From Thozetella sp. PMI_491 (taxonomy: Eukaryota; Ascomycota; Sordariomycetes; Chaetosphaeriales; Chaetosphaeriaceae): a stretch of DNA of 64,000 nt. The notes beneath the pieces were generated by a model. The model was given only the letters and a program-made list of their open reading frames with translations. It had not been told where the DNA came from and did no database searches. The stretch is from NCBI GenBank assembly GCA_021432635.1, contig MU270146.1, positions 1 to 64,000 on the forward strand, given 5' to 3'. A program made the position numbers and the translations under genes. Shown piece after piece: positions 21,629 through 34,300 of the stretch (position 1 is the first letter of the stretch; each line of letters starts with the position of its first letter).

Positions 21629-22813
21629 ACCTAACAGGCAAAGAAACAGCAAGGACGGTCTGGCGCTCACCCTCCGAACGCAGACAAGCCAAGAATCCGT
21701 GCTCTTTCTTCGGCCTCATAGCATTCTCCTCCGTATTTGACCCTCCCGCCTAAGATATTGTGCATTCTTGTCAAGCTAGAGCCATTTTTACGTGCTTTAT
21801 CACGTCCTGCGTTAGCTTCGAGTCGTCTGCCATATTTAATCTGACAGCTAACTCCCCGTATTGCTGCAGAGTATTTGAAGCATGGATCAATTCAGGAGGA
21901 CAGATCCGAAAGACCTCGTCGGAGAGAGATCGGAGTTGACCACCCAATGGGAGGAAGCCACATCTAGCTGCAGGCCTTCACTGCAATATCTAGCCCTCCC
22001 AACCCTCTCAAAAGCTACCCACCCAATGGGAGGGAGCCACATGTTGTTGCAATCTAGCTGCAGCACCTTCACTGCGATCTAGCACTCTCGACCTCTCTTC
22101 CCCCAGAAGCTATCCACCTAATGGGAGGGAAGTTTGCGGCCGAGTTCAAGGTCGAGTCCAAGGTTGAGTTCGCTACAATCTCTAGCCCTCTCGAGTGATG
22201 AAGCGGCGACAGCGTCACCTGGACGTATCACAGCGCAGCACCCAACCCCTCCCTCCAAAGCTATCCCTAACAGCACCACGACGCCCTGTCCGCCGCGAGA
22301 CGGCGCAGGACGATACTATGCTCTACGGGGGGAGTAAATTGGCATGACGAAGCGGGATGGGACCGCAGGAGCTTGTGTAGGACACGGCAGTGCTTGTGGA
22401 CTCTGTGTGTGGTTCCTTTGCCTTCAGACATGATCCGATAACGGTAGATAGTGGCCGAGTGCATGTTGTGTAGCCGTGACGAAATGTTCTGCGGCTCTGA
22501 CTGTAAGTCGAAACTGCTATTTCGAGGAACCTATCTGATTTCGTTACCCATGTGGTCGGGTCGAACCTGTTGGGGCGTCAGAGACCTTTCAACAAGCAAC
22601 CATTGGCTGAATTCCTTGTTTCTTGGCACTGACAAAATATACTTTGCGAGGGTGTCGGTTGGCCAGTAGCGATTGCAGAGCCAGAGACATCAAACCGAAC
22701 TGACATCCGAGGTTGCTGTCGCTAAGCTCCTCGCGACAGTGTACTCTGTGCTCACGTCTCTCTGTGCGCTACCTGTTGTGCGTCTCGACAAACGTCGAGC
22801 TGATTTTGTTTCA
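21629..22813. other. Intergenic region with local duplications
   Basis: No recognisable gene. It holds a local imperfect direct repeat (21936-22130). Short open frames of 60-75 codons have no domain and are not supported. Confidence 0.5.
21936..22130. repeat. Imperfect direct repeat, two copies plus a partial third
   Basis: CACCCAATGGGAGG.AGCCACAT...CTAGCTGCAG..CCTTCACTGC occurs at about 21940 and 22021, and CACCTAATGGGAGGGA recurs at about 22116. Spacing is about 80-95 bp. Confidence 0.75.
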
Positions 22814-23076
22814 GGCGTGAGTGTAGGTCTTGGGCGTCATATATGGGATATCCCTTTCTCTACTTTCAACATCCACGTCATGAAGGCGAGATACCTATAG
22901 CCTTATTCTCAGGACGTTCTCACAGCTGACAACCAGGCCACCCTCTTGTAGCTCGGAGCAATCACTGGGACATTCTACGGAATGTCGATCATGCTGACAA
23001 AACTTTCCATCCTGGTCTTCTATCTTCAATTCACTCTTCCGACGAGACACCTTCGGCTTTTACTAGTATCAGAGGT
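22814..23076 (+). pseudogene. Fungal rhodopsin-like integral membrane protein, fragment
   Basis: One frame reads GVSVGLGRHIWDIP, then two in-frame TAG stops (22898-22900 and 22949-22951), then FYGMSIMLTKLSILVFYLQF. GxGRHIWD followed some 40-60 residues later by KLSILxFYLR is characteristic of the large Pezizomycotina family of seven-helix rhodopsin-domain proteins. A TTTCAG acceptor-like site at 22809-22814 precedes the fragment. Both stops replace what would be CAG in a C-to-T change, as RIP would produce. Only the middle of the family is present; upstream and downstream exons are missing or unrecognisable. Confidence 0.65.
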
Positions 23077-23416
23077 CCGGCTGATCCAAAATCAGCCAGC
23101 CAGCTGATCCATCCCCATACCCAACCCTAACCCTTAATGTGGATATTACTTAATATCCACACCATCCACATACAAAGCAACGTAGTTATCTCGAGATATC
23201 CACAATGCCAGCTGATCGGCCAGCTGATCGGGGGCGCTTTAACGCTACTCTTACTGGCCCAGCCCCTATACTGGGGGGGCTCAGCGACCCACATACACGT
23301 TCAAGAGCCGTGGAGAGCCAGCCAGAGGAAGCTATTTTATACCGTACGCGTTCACCGTAGTCCCCAGGGTCCCCGGGGTCCCCAGGGACCATACCCACCC
23401 TTTCCACAGACAGATT
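23077..23416. other. Palindrome-rich segment before the Crypton-like gene
   Basis: It contains GGCTGAT-N5-ATCAGCC (23079-23097), a perfect 10-bp-arm palindrome (23139-23160, GTGGATATTA-CT-TAATATCCAC), ATCTCGAGAT, and several CCAGCTGATC copies (around 23099, 23210 and 23220). CCAACCCTAACCC occurs at 23120-23132. It may be the terminal or regulatory part of the adjacent element, but no boundary was defined. Confidence 0.5.
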
Positions 23417-24939
23417 AGCCGCATACCACGGTATAAGACCTCCAAGACGCCAGCGCCAGCCGCACAGCCAGTGCTAGGAGACTCAATTATAGTCCAGACC
23501 GCGCCAGGGGCAGTCCAACGCGTCCCTGGGGCCAGCATAGCTTCCTAGCCGGGCCATACAGCCCCAGCCGGCGCCCCAGCCGCCGCCTCAGCCCAAGACC
23601 AGATCAGCCTAAACATCAGGAATAACAAGGAGCTCCAGAGGAACACTATCTACCTCCAGGAGCAGACCCAGCAGGTCCGGCCACAAAATATGACCCTGGC
23701 CTATATGTTAAAACAGGAGGAGTTCCAGGCCTGGTGCTAGGAGAAGTAGTATACCGATAGAAAGACTGTTACAGAGGATAAGATACTCTTTTTCCTCGTT
23801 AAGGCCGTCACACCCCAGCCCCTCTAGTGCCTAAGTAAGAGGACAGCGCCAGAGGTAGAGGACTATAAGGCCTAGCTCGTCTAATTATCGGTCTAGGGCT
23901 ATATCACAGCTATTAAAAACCTCTAGACCTATTAGGTAGCTCTTAGTATAAACACTAACCCAAACCCCTAGGGTCTAGCTAGCTAAAACTATATTAAGAC
24001 CTTATAAAGAGAGGAAGTAGCTTAGGATAATACCAACTAAGTTGACCAGGGCTGAGAGACCCTCCTTAATAGGTATATAGAGGCTAAGTTTATAGGCCTA
24101 GCTATAGTTATATAGGAACTAACCTTAAAGAAGAACCTTAAGCCTTTACTCTAGACCCTAACTAACTTCCTCTTTAGCTATTACTTCTTTAGCTAGAGAG
24201 TTAGCCGCTAGAACCTCCTTCTCTCTTAGATATTTACTTTAAAGCTCTCTAGAGAAAGTCTAACGCTATACTTTTCTTTAATAGTTACTATTTAGACTGG
24301 GAAGGTAAATAAGAATAGCTGTCTAGAGACTAGTAATACCCTTTAGAATTAAAACCCTCTTGTCTACCCTTTTAATACCCTTAGCTTTTACTTTTTAATT
24401 TACTAAGACCTTGTCTTAAAGCTATTCTCTAATTTTAAGGCTTAGCTTTAATAATATAATATAAAGGTTATATAAGCTACTTACTAGGAGGCTTAGTTAG
24501 TTAGCTTTAGCTTTTTATATAACTTATAATAAGAGTAGATCAGTAAAGTGTTTAAATATATTAGTATTACCTTTAAGAAGAAGACTTATACTAGCTAGAG
24601 CTTTAAAGCTAAGATAGTAGAGCTTAAAAGAGTCTTAAAGGATTAGATCTTATAGGCTAGTTATTAAGCTACTAACCAGATAACTAAGTGCTATCTTTTA
24701 TACCTTTCCTAAGCTTTTATATAGACTATAGCTAGCTTTTTAGTAATAATAGGGTTATTTAAGGTTTGTTAGGCTTAAGTCTAGCTATTAGTAGACCTCT
24801 TTATAAAGATCTAGCTAGAGCTAAAGTATTAAAAGAATTACTATAGCCCTTATTTAAGATAGGTAAAAGATTTAGCTAGTAAAAGCTTTATTTAGCTACT
24901 TATCTATCTTTAAAAGATAGTTTTATAAGACTTTATTAT

Positions 24940-25370
24940 TGTTATAATACTAAGATCCTAAGGTTAGTATTCTCAATGTGTAGGGGATTCTTTCCTAAGG
25001 TAGGGAGGGTAGAGACAAGTGGAGTATTAATTAACTAAGGGGTATAGAATCTAGAGTATAAGTTAAGGTAGCTTAAATAGATTAATTGCTAAAGAGTAAA
25101 GGCTAATTGATCTATCTAGGTAGAGACTATAGTCTTATATACTAGGTTACTCTTTATAGCTTACTTATTCTAAGGAGTGCTAGTGATCTAGCTTACCTAG
25201 TGATCTAGATTACTACTAAGCTTTTAGGGGGGTAATCCTTTCTTATAGGTAGAATATCTATATAGGTGTTTAAAGCATCTACTAGGGGTTTTACCCTTGT
25301 TAACTACTAGGCCTAAGTACTAGGCCTTATTAGCAGTTATAAGAGGGGTAGTTAATGTTTTAATTATAAT
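24940..25370 (-). repeat. 3' LTR of D (left)
   Basis: Starts TGTTATAATACTAAG and ends AATTATAATA (CA lost by C-to-T). The central part (about 25165-25245, with duplicated AGTGATCTAG) differs from the 439-bp LTR type. A purine-tract complement, CTCTCTCTTTTA, follows it. Confidence 0.9.
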
Positions 25371-26520
25371 ATAAGCTCTCTCTTTTACGTTAATATTTAT
25401 AACGACCTATAAGTAAGCCCTAGCCTATATCTTATTAGTTAATAGGTTATTATAATTTCTTTCCTTTTATATTATTATGTTTTAATAAGATATCTAGTCC
25501 TTTAGAGAAATAAAAAATTATTTTAGGTAAGACTTATAAGTAATATTATTTAGCTAAATATATTAAGTAGTATAGTATAGAAGTAGCTATACCTTATATG
25601 TATTGTTTTAATAAGGGGGTTAAGTATATTATATTATTATAATCCTTGAAATATTTAAACTATATTTATCTGGGGAAACTATGTGATAGTTCTTTAGTGG
25701 GGATAATATATAAGTTTAGGGTTTTACTGTTTTACTAATTTTAACTGATAGGTATTTTTAGTTTTATATAATATAGTAGAGTTAAAAAAGATAAAAGAGG
25801 AGGAAGAGGAGATATAGTATTATATGTCTAAAGCTTTAGTTAAGTTAGAATAATTATATTAGTAAAAGCACCTCCTTTAAGCTAGGGGTAAGAAGTTGTT
25901 TAATTATAGGATAATTAGTTTAAAAGAGGATAATACTAGGGAGATATTCTCTAAGTAGTATATAATAGGTAAGGTTTAATCCTTTAAGGCCCTTAAGGTG
26001 ATTAATTAAGAGGCGATAGGTTTTAACTTAGTATTAGTTGATTAAGGTTTTAGTAGTAGAATTATTAAATAAGTTCCTATAAGTTCTCTAGGTGTTTACT
26101 AGGTTCTTATATATTTTTACTAGTATTATATCCTATCTATTTGACTAGGTACTCTAATTTATCTTTAGTATTATAAGAGTCTATAATATTTTTAACTTTA
26201 TATTTTAGTTACTTATTAACTTTTATATATTTGTCTAGTCTAGTGTTTCTTAGTATTAGTTTAAGTAGTAAGATATAAAAAATTAAATATATTTATATTA
26301 TTATAAGTAGTTTTAGCTTATAAGTGACTTTACTAGTTTATTTTTTAATCTAAAATAATCCTAACTTTTTAAAGTTTAATTTATTGCTTAATCATATTAT
26401 TTTAATATTTCTTTATAAGAGATAGACCTTATCTTTCTTTTAAAAGGTTAGTTCCTTTAACCTTTTCTAGTTAATATATTTACTTATTTTATTATAGATA
26501 AATTTTAGTTTCTTTTTTAT

Positions 26521-26959
26521 TGTTATAATACTAAGATCCTAAGGTTAATATTCTTAATATATAGGGGATTCTTTCCTAAGGTAGGGAGGGTAGAGATAAG
26601 TGGAGCATTAATCAACTAAGGGGTATAAAATCTAAAGTATAAGCTAAGGTAGCTTAAATAGATTAATTACTAAAGAGTAAAGGCTAATTAATCTATCTAG
26701 GTAAAGACTATAGTCTTATATACTAGGTTGCTCTTTATAGCTTACTTTAAATCACTAAAGGCCTAAAGCTCCTAGGTGATCCAGGAGCTCTAGGCTTACT
26801 AAGGGCTAGGTGCTTTATAGTGATCCTTCTTAACTAGTAAAACATCTGTATAGATACCTAAGGTATTTATTAAGGGTTTTACCTGTTATAATTACTTATA
26901 GCTAAGCACTAGGCTATATTAGTAGTTATAGGGAGGTAATTAATGCCTTAGTTATAATA
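26521..26959 (-). repeat. 3' LTR of C (left)
   Basis: Starts TGTTATAATACTAAG, ends GTTATAATA, 439 bp. It is followed by the complement of a polypurine tract (CTCTTCCTTTTA). Confidence 0.92.
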
Positions 26960-29900
26960 TAAACTCTTCCTTTTATATTAATGTTTTTAGTAACTTATAA
27001 ATAGGCTTATACCTATATTTATCTATTAGTGTATTACTAAGTTTCTTTTTTCTTTTATATTATTATATATTAATAAGATGTCTAGTTATATAGAGAAATA
27101 AAAAACTACTTCTGATAAAACTTAGGAATACTATCTTTTTACTAAATTTATTGATTAAAATAGGGTTAAGTCTAATATATTATATTCTTATTATTTTAAA
27201 AAGGGTTTAAAGTATAGGGTGGCTAGTCGTTTAGGAAAATACTATTATTATATTAAGTCTAGGAAATTATATAATAGCTTATTAATAGTAAATATTTATA
27301 AGTGTTTAGTAGTTTTATAGGGGTTATACTTGTTAACTTACTAGTGTAGTAGCTTAGAACTTATTAGAGTAGTCTAGGCTAGAATATAAAAAAGAGGAGG
27401 TGGGTAAGGCGATCTATCTTTAATATATAGAAGTGCTAGCGGCATAGAAATCTCTGTTTAAGGCACTTATATAGTTGGACTATTTATATAAGTAAAAGAA
27501 ACTAGTCTATTTGCAGGGCGAGTAGTTGTTTACTTATAAGGTTATAGGTTTAAAGGAGGATATTATTAAGGAGATATCCTTAGAGTAGTATATTATAGGA
27601 GAAATATAGGGTTTAAATGCCTTTAGTATAATTAACTAGGAGGTAATAGGTTTTAACTTGGTGTTAGTTAATCAGGGTTTTAATGGTAGAATTATTAAAC
27701 AAGCTCTTATAAATTCTCTAGGTATTTACTAGGTTCTTATATATTTTTACTAGTATTATATCTTATCTACTTAATTAAATACTCTAATCTATTTTTAATA
27801 TTATAGGAGTTTATAATATTTTTAACTTTATACTCTAGTTACTTATTGACTTTTATATATTTATCTAGTCTAGTGTTTTTTAATACTAGTTTAAGTAATA
27901 AGATATAAAAAATTAGATATATCTATATTGTTATAGGTAGTTTTAGTTTATAAATAACCTTATTAGTTTATTTTTTAATCTGAAATAGTCTTAACTTTTT
28001 AAAGTCTAATTTATTGCTTAATTATATTGTTTTAATATTTCTTTATAAAAGGTAAACCTTATCTCCCTTTTAAAAGGTTAGTCCCTTTAACCTTTTCTAG
28101 TTGGTATATTTACTTATTCTATTATAGATAAACTCTAGTTTTTTTTTTATAAGTTCACACAAGGTTTTTAGTTTTTTAACTCTTAATCCTACTCTAAGAT
28201 TCTCTTTTAAGTTAAAAGGGGTTTAGTAAACCTTTAGTTTAAAATTATAATTAGTAAAAAATAAGGATATTTTAATAGATTCTTATCTAGTATTATTATA
28301 AGTAAACTAAGTAATTAATAGTAATTATACCTAATTATTTTATTTATAGTTAATATAATAGTATAAGTACTACTTTATAGTTTAGTTAAGTCTTTTTATT
28401 TATTTATTAGACTAGGGGTAGTAAACTGTTAATAGTTAATATTTAGTTTTAAGTTAGGCTATAAGGGCTTTTTAAAAGTTTAAAGTAAATAATTTATCTC
28501 TATTGCTAATTAGCTTGTCTAGTAGTTTATAGTTTATAATAATATTTTTTATAAATATATAAGCTAGTTCTTTAGTATTACTAGCTTCTTTATATAGGAT
28601 AAAGTAATTATACTTAATAAGTCTATTAGTAATTACTAAGATACTATTAAAAGATACTCTAGTTAAAGGTTTTTTTAAGGGTAGTAATTTTATAATAAAG
28701 TCTAGGAAGACTAAGCTCTATAACTTTTTAAAGATTAAAAGAAGTTATAGTTCTTTATAAATCTTATATTAATTTGCCTTACTTTTATTATATTTATTAT
28801 ATTCCTTAATTACTTCTTCTACAACTTTCTTAACTCTAGGGAAGTTATAAGTGCAGCATAATTATTCTAGGGTTTTAATAACTCTTTAATATCTATAGGG
28901 AAGGATTTTATATATTTCTTTTACTAGGTTTTATTATAAAGTATTAGAGATATAAATCCTTTTATAAAATCAATAGACTTTATTTTTCTTTTCTATGTTT
29001 TTACTAAAGCTACTTTATATAAAGTCTATAAAGTCTTAATTATTAAAGACTTTCTTAATCTTATTAGTCTAGTCAGGATCTAAAAGGATTTAAAAGGTAA
29101 TATTTAGCTCTTAGGGGGCCTAGCCTAGGCTTTTATCTTTTAAGACTATTAAGATATTCTATATGTATAATTCTAGTTCTTATATATAGTCTTCTCTTTA
29201 GCTAAAAGTATCTACTCTAGTATTTTCTAGTCCCTTTTTATATATAATCTTAAAATTAAATTCTAATAAGAATTTAATCTATCTAATTTAGTATTTATTT
29301 AGCTCTTTATTAGTTGTAAAATAGGTAAGGTTCTTATAATTTATATAGATAATAACTTAGTATTATACTTTATAAAGATAGACCTTTTATTTCTTAAGTG
29401 CTTTAATAATAGCTATTAGTTTTTTATTATATATCTAATAATTAATTTTAGCTTTTTTAAGCTTTTTTAAGAAAAAGGCAACTAGGTATAATAGTTCTTT
29501 CTTATTATATTATCTAAGTTATCCTCTTATTATAAAATCTAAAGAGTTAATTTTAACTTTATATAGTCTTATTAGGTTTAAAAGTATAAGTATAGGTTTA
29601 CTTAAGATCTATAACTTAATAGCTTTAAAGGCTTTATTAGTTTAATTAATCTACTTAAACTTAATCTCTTTATAGATAAGCTTTATAAATAATAGGGTAA
29701 GCTTATTATAACTTTTTATAAAGTAGTAATAATAATTAGTAAATCTAAGGAAAGCTTATACTCTTTTTACTATTTCTAGTAGTAACTAGTCTTATACTAC
29801 TATTATTTTTTTAGGATTTATTCTTATAAATCTAAGGGTAATTTTAAATCCTAGGAAGATAGTTTCTTTAGTGTAGAACTTGCTCTTCTTTAGTTCTACT

Positions 29901-32900
29901 AGGAGTTTAGCGTCTTTAAGAGCTTATAGTACAGTATAAATATATTGCTTATATTTTATTTTATTTTTTAAGTAGATAAGGATATTATCTAGGTAGATAA
30001 TATAAAATCTGTTGATATATAGTTATAAGATATAATTAATTATAACTTAAAATATTACTAGAGTGTTTTATAATCTAAATAATATAACTAAGTATTTATA
30101 ATGTCTATACTTAGTCCTAATTACTGTTTTTTATTCTTTTTTTTTTATTACTTAGATTAGGTTATAAACTTCTTTTAAGTTAAGGTATATTATTATTATA
30201 GCTCTTATTAATTAGTTTTATAGTTTAAATATTAAAGGTAATAATCCTCTGTCTAGAATAGTAATATTATTAAATTATTAATAGTTAATATATAATCTTT
30301 ATTTTCTAATATTATCCTTACTTTTCTTTAGTATAAATAAGATTAGGTATCCTACTAATAAATTTAATAGTTATATATAACCTTTCTTTAGGTTTTTATT
30401 AAGGTATTATTATAAGGCTATAAGTTTCTCCTTGTCTAGTCTATAGATTTTATATAGTTTAAGTTATTCTCCTAGTTTAATTAGTATATAATAGTTAAAT
30501 TAACTATACTTTAATAATCTTATGTCTAGTATTTCTTTAAATAGTTTGTTATACTTCTAGTATTCTTTTAATATCTTAATTAGGGTTTTTATTATAGATA
30601 TTTTAATAATTATTAATATCTTAAAGGTTTTTTCTATAGGCTTACTTAGGGATCTCTTATAAGTTACTCTAAAGGCTAAGTCTTTTTAAATGTCTTTAGT
30701 TTCTCTTTCTAAGATTAGTTAGATATATTTTTTAGGTATTAGTCTGAAAAATATCTAGCTAATTATCTAGTTAATTCTCAGGTTGTTTTTTTATAACTAT
30801 AGTATCCCTAGAATTAGATAGTATAATCTAATTTCTATAATATTAAAAGTTACTTCTTTATTATATATATTATAAGCTAATATTAAGAGGGGCATAGTCT
30901 CTATTATAATATCTCTCTTTTTATATTAAGTTAGTTCTCCTTTTATAGTATATAAGTAATATATAAATTCTTTTTTATTCTCAGGTAGTTATAACTAATT
31001 AATTACTTTAAATAATATATAATTTTCTTAGGATTTATTATTAATTACTATAATAATATTATATTAATTATTAATAATAAAAATATAGGTAAATAGTCTT
31101 AAATTTAAGCTAGTAGCTATTATAAAAGTCTTTATCTCTAAGTTATCCTATTAACTCTTTATAGGTAATACCTATTATTTTTTATCTAGTCTTACCTTAG
31201 GGTTAGCTATAGGTATTAGCTTTTATCTATAGGTTATAGTTTATATTATATAGGGTTTTTAAGTTAGGGCTTAAGTCTTATATTAATAAATTACTTTTAT
31301 ATATATTTTATAGCTTTAATTTATTCCTTTATAGTTTTTATTTATAAGCTAGTAGGGTCTTCTCTTATAAGAATATATCCTTATATTTTTCCTTAGTATT
31401 ATTATATAGTTTTTCCTAGGTAGTAGTATAGGTATATTATTAAAGTATATTATATTATATTTAGTTTATTTTTATAGTATATTAAGAACTAAGGGTTTAG
31501 CCTAAAAGTAGCCTATCTATTATATTAGTCTTTTATTTCTTAATACTTTATTTTTTCTTATAGGTAAGGGTTATTAATTTATTATATCTTATATTTAATA
31601 GGGAAAAAATTATGTTTTAATTTATTTATAGTATATACTTTATATAATATAATATATTATATCTAGGTAATTTCTTTATAATATTTATATTAAAGGCTTA
31701 TTTAAGGGTTATCTTAATAATTTAATTATTAGTTATTTTTTAGGGAGTTATAATATAAAACTCTATCTCTAGGGAATAATATATATTCCCCTCCTAGGAT
31801 TAGGTTAAGTCTAATTCCTAGGTATTTTTAAACTATAAATAAAGGTATATTATATAATTCCTTTATTAATTCTTTTTTAATTTTTAGTAAGCTATTAAAT
31901 TCTTCTCTTTATTGCCTAGGCATATAAAAGATAAGTTGTTTATTGTTTTTTTTATAGATATAGGTTTTAGTAGGGGAGTTGTTTAACTATATCTTCTAGG
32001 CTTTTTAATCGTTATAATATATTATTATAAGGTATTATTTAAGGTAGTTTAGTTGTTTAGATATAAGTGTTGGGATATCTAATTCTAGGAGTTTCTCTAG
32101 TTGTTATATACTAGTAGGTTCTTATTTTATATATAGGGTATTATCTTTAATATATATATTATATCTAGGATTGTTTAGGTTTATAAATTAATATTTCTTT
32201 TTATTTTTAAAGTAATTATTATATAATTTTTATAGCTAATAATTAAGCTTATTATCTTAATTTTTTATATACTTTAAAGGTAGTAATATATAAGAGAGTA
32301 GGTATTTCCTATAATAAGTATATATTAATATATCTCTTTAGTCTCTAATATAGTAAACTTTCTTGTTTTAATATTTTAAGCAGGCCTTAGCTTTATTTAT
32401 TTTATAAGGTTTGTCTAGTTTATAATATATAATTAACTTTAGTCCTTATATAATTAGGGTTATATTATTTCTAGCTAATAGTAGTAGGTAATTTATTTTT
32501 ATTATTATTTTAGGATATAGTATAGCTTCTCTAGTTATTAGTTTATTTAAGGCTATATACTAGTTTAGAGATAATTCTTCTATTAGTATTATAGTATAGG
32601 TATTATTAAGATCTATAATATTATATACTAAGTTATTTTATATAGCTATACTTAAGGTTTAAATTAGTTTATACTATACTAGGTTAAGTAATTACTTTTT
32701 AAGTATTAGTTTCTAATTTATCTTTTTTAATTATCTATAAGTATTAGTATAATATCTCTTTTTTTAATAGTTGTAGTATTTAATATTTTTAGGGTCTTAT
32801 TTTAGTTTTTATTATATTATATTTAGGTTTATAGGTTTTATATAAGTCTTATATATTATTATTTAGTAATTTTAGTGTTAGTTAATAGATTATTTAGGCT

Positions 32901-33861
32901 AGTTATTTCACTAAGGTCTCTTAGTATTAGCTTATTGTCTTAGTTTTTACTATTATTTTTTTATCTTTTATTTATATAGTTAGTTATTAATATAGATTAT
33001 TATTTCTATATATAATAGGAAATCTTTTAAGGTATTAAGCTTAAAGACTTTATCTTTAACTTTACTTTTAAGTCTTTAGTAAAATAAGAACTTCTTAGTT
33101 TTATTTGTATAGTTAAGGAGTAAGTAGAGTTATTAAAAGTCTATTATATATTAGACTATTAATCCTTTTTATTTAAATTAGTATAAGTCTTATTTTTATT
33201 AGTGTTTTTTATTAGGTTTTTAGAATAGTAATCTTAAGATATATTTATATCTTATATAAGATATAAATATGTTTTAGGTTTTTAGGTATAGTATATAAGT
33301 AAGTCTCTTTTTAAAGAATTTTATAAGGTAAGGTTTAAACTAGGCTAGTACTTTTCCTTTAAGGAATAAAGTAGTATATACTATTTTTTTAGCCTTATTC
33401 TTAAAGCTATTAGTATAAAAGTAATAGTAAGCCCTTATTTAAGCTAGATAGCTTTTTAAGAGTCTAGGGGTACTGTTAAAAGTTTATAGGGGGTTAAGCT
33501 TAAGTTTTTTACATCTTATAATAAGGGTCTTAATAATATTAATAGTGATATATAATATATTAACTTTATTAATAAGTTCTAAGACTTAGTATACTTTATT
33601 ATAAACTTCTTTTAAGATCTTTACTATTTTATCAAAGTTATTTTTAAGCTTTTTATAGGCGTAGTTAGTATTATCTTTACTATCTTCTCTTATATTCTTT
33701 ATTTCTTAATTAAAGCTATATTAAATAAGGGCCTTATCTTTTCCTTTTTTAGATTTATTAGAGTTATAGCTGCTAGTAAACAAGGTGTTTTTACTAGATA
33801 TATTAACTATAAAATGTTATTAATTATCCTTATCTTATCCTTTAAAAAAGAGTAATTAATA
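26960..33861 (-). pseudogene. gag-pol remnant of chromovirus C
   Basis: Collinear with reverse-complemented copy A: chromodomain near 27.8 kb, integrase near 28.2-28.9 kb, RNase H and RT near 29.3-30.5 kb, gag near 32.7-33.8 kb. RIP-type stops occur throughout and the expected gag ATG is ATA near 33800. It has the best preserved RT motif of the copies (Y-L-D-N). Confidence 0.75.
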
Positions 33862-34300
33862 TATTATAATACTAAGATCTTAAGGTTAGTATTTTTAATA
33901 TATAGGGGATTTTTTCCTAAGGTAGGGAGGGTAGAGATAAGTAGAGTATTAATTAACTAAGGGGTATAGAATCTAAAGTATAAGTTAAAGTAGCTTAAAT
34001 AGATTAATTATTAAAGAGTAAAAGCTAACTAATCTATTTAGGTAGAGACTATAGTTTTATATACTAGGTTGCTCTTTATAGCTTACTTTAGATTATTAAA
34101 GGCTTAAAGCTCTTTAGTAATCCAAGAGCTTTAGGCTTACTAAGGGCTAGGTGTTTTATAATAATCCTTTTTAACTAGCGGAATATCTATATAAATACTT
34201 AAGGTATTTATTAAGGGTTTTACCTGTTGTAACTACTTATAGCTAAGTACTAGGCTGTATTAATAGTTATAGAAAGGTAACTAATGTTTTAGTTATAATA
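33862..34300 (-). repeat. 5' LTR of C (right)
   Basis: 439 bp, starts TATTATAATACTAAG and ends GTTATAATA. Differences from the left LTR are mainly C/T and G/A. Confidence 0.92.

Larger units (their letters stand above)
26521..34300 (-). mobile_element. Chromovirus C, complete, nested in D
   Basis: LTRs are 26521-26959 and 33862-34300, both 439 bp, with perfect TTTAT duplications at 26516-26520 and 34301-34305; total 7780 bp. D sequence resumes immediately after. RT active site on the minus strand reads Y-L-D-N (about 29980-30010), one mutation from Y-L-D-D, whereas A and D have Y-L-N-N. C keeps more G and C than its host, consistent with later insertion. It still carries many stops and is inactive. 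Confidence 0.92.

Noticed and set aside
22451-22900. Two adjacent + strand frames as one small gene
   Set aside because: Only the last part (22814 on) matches a family; the upstream frames look like intron or unrelated sequence.
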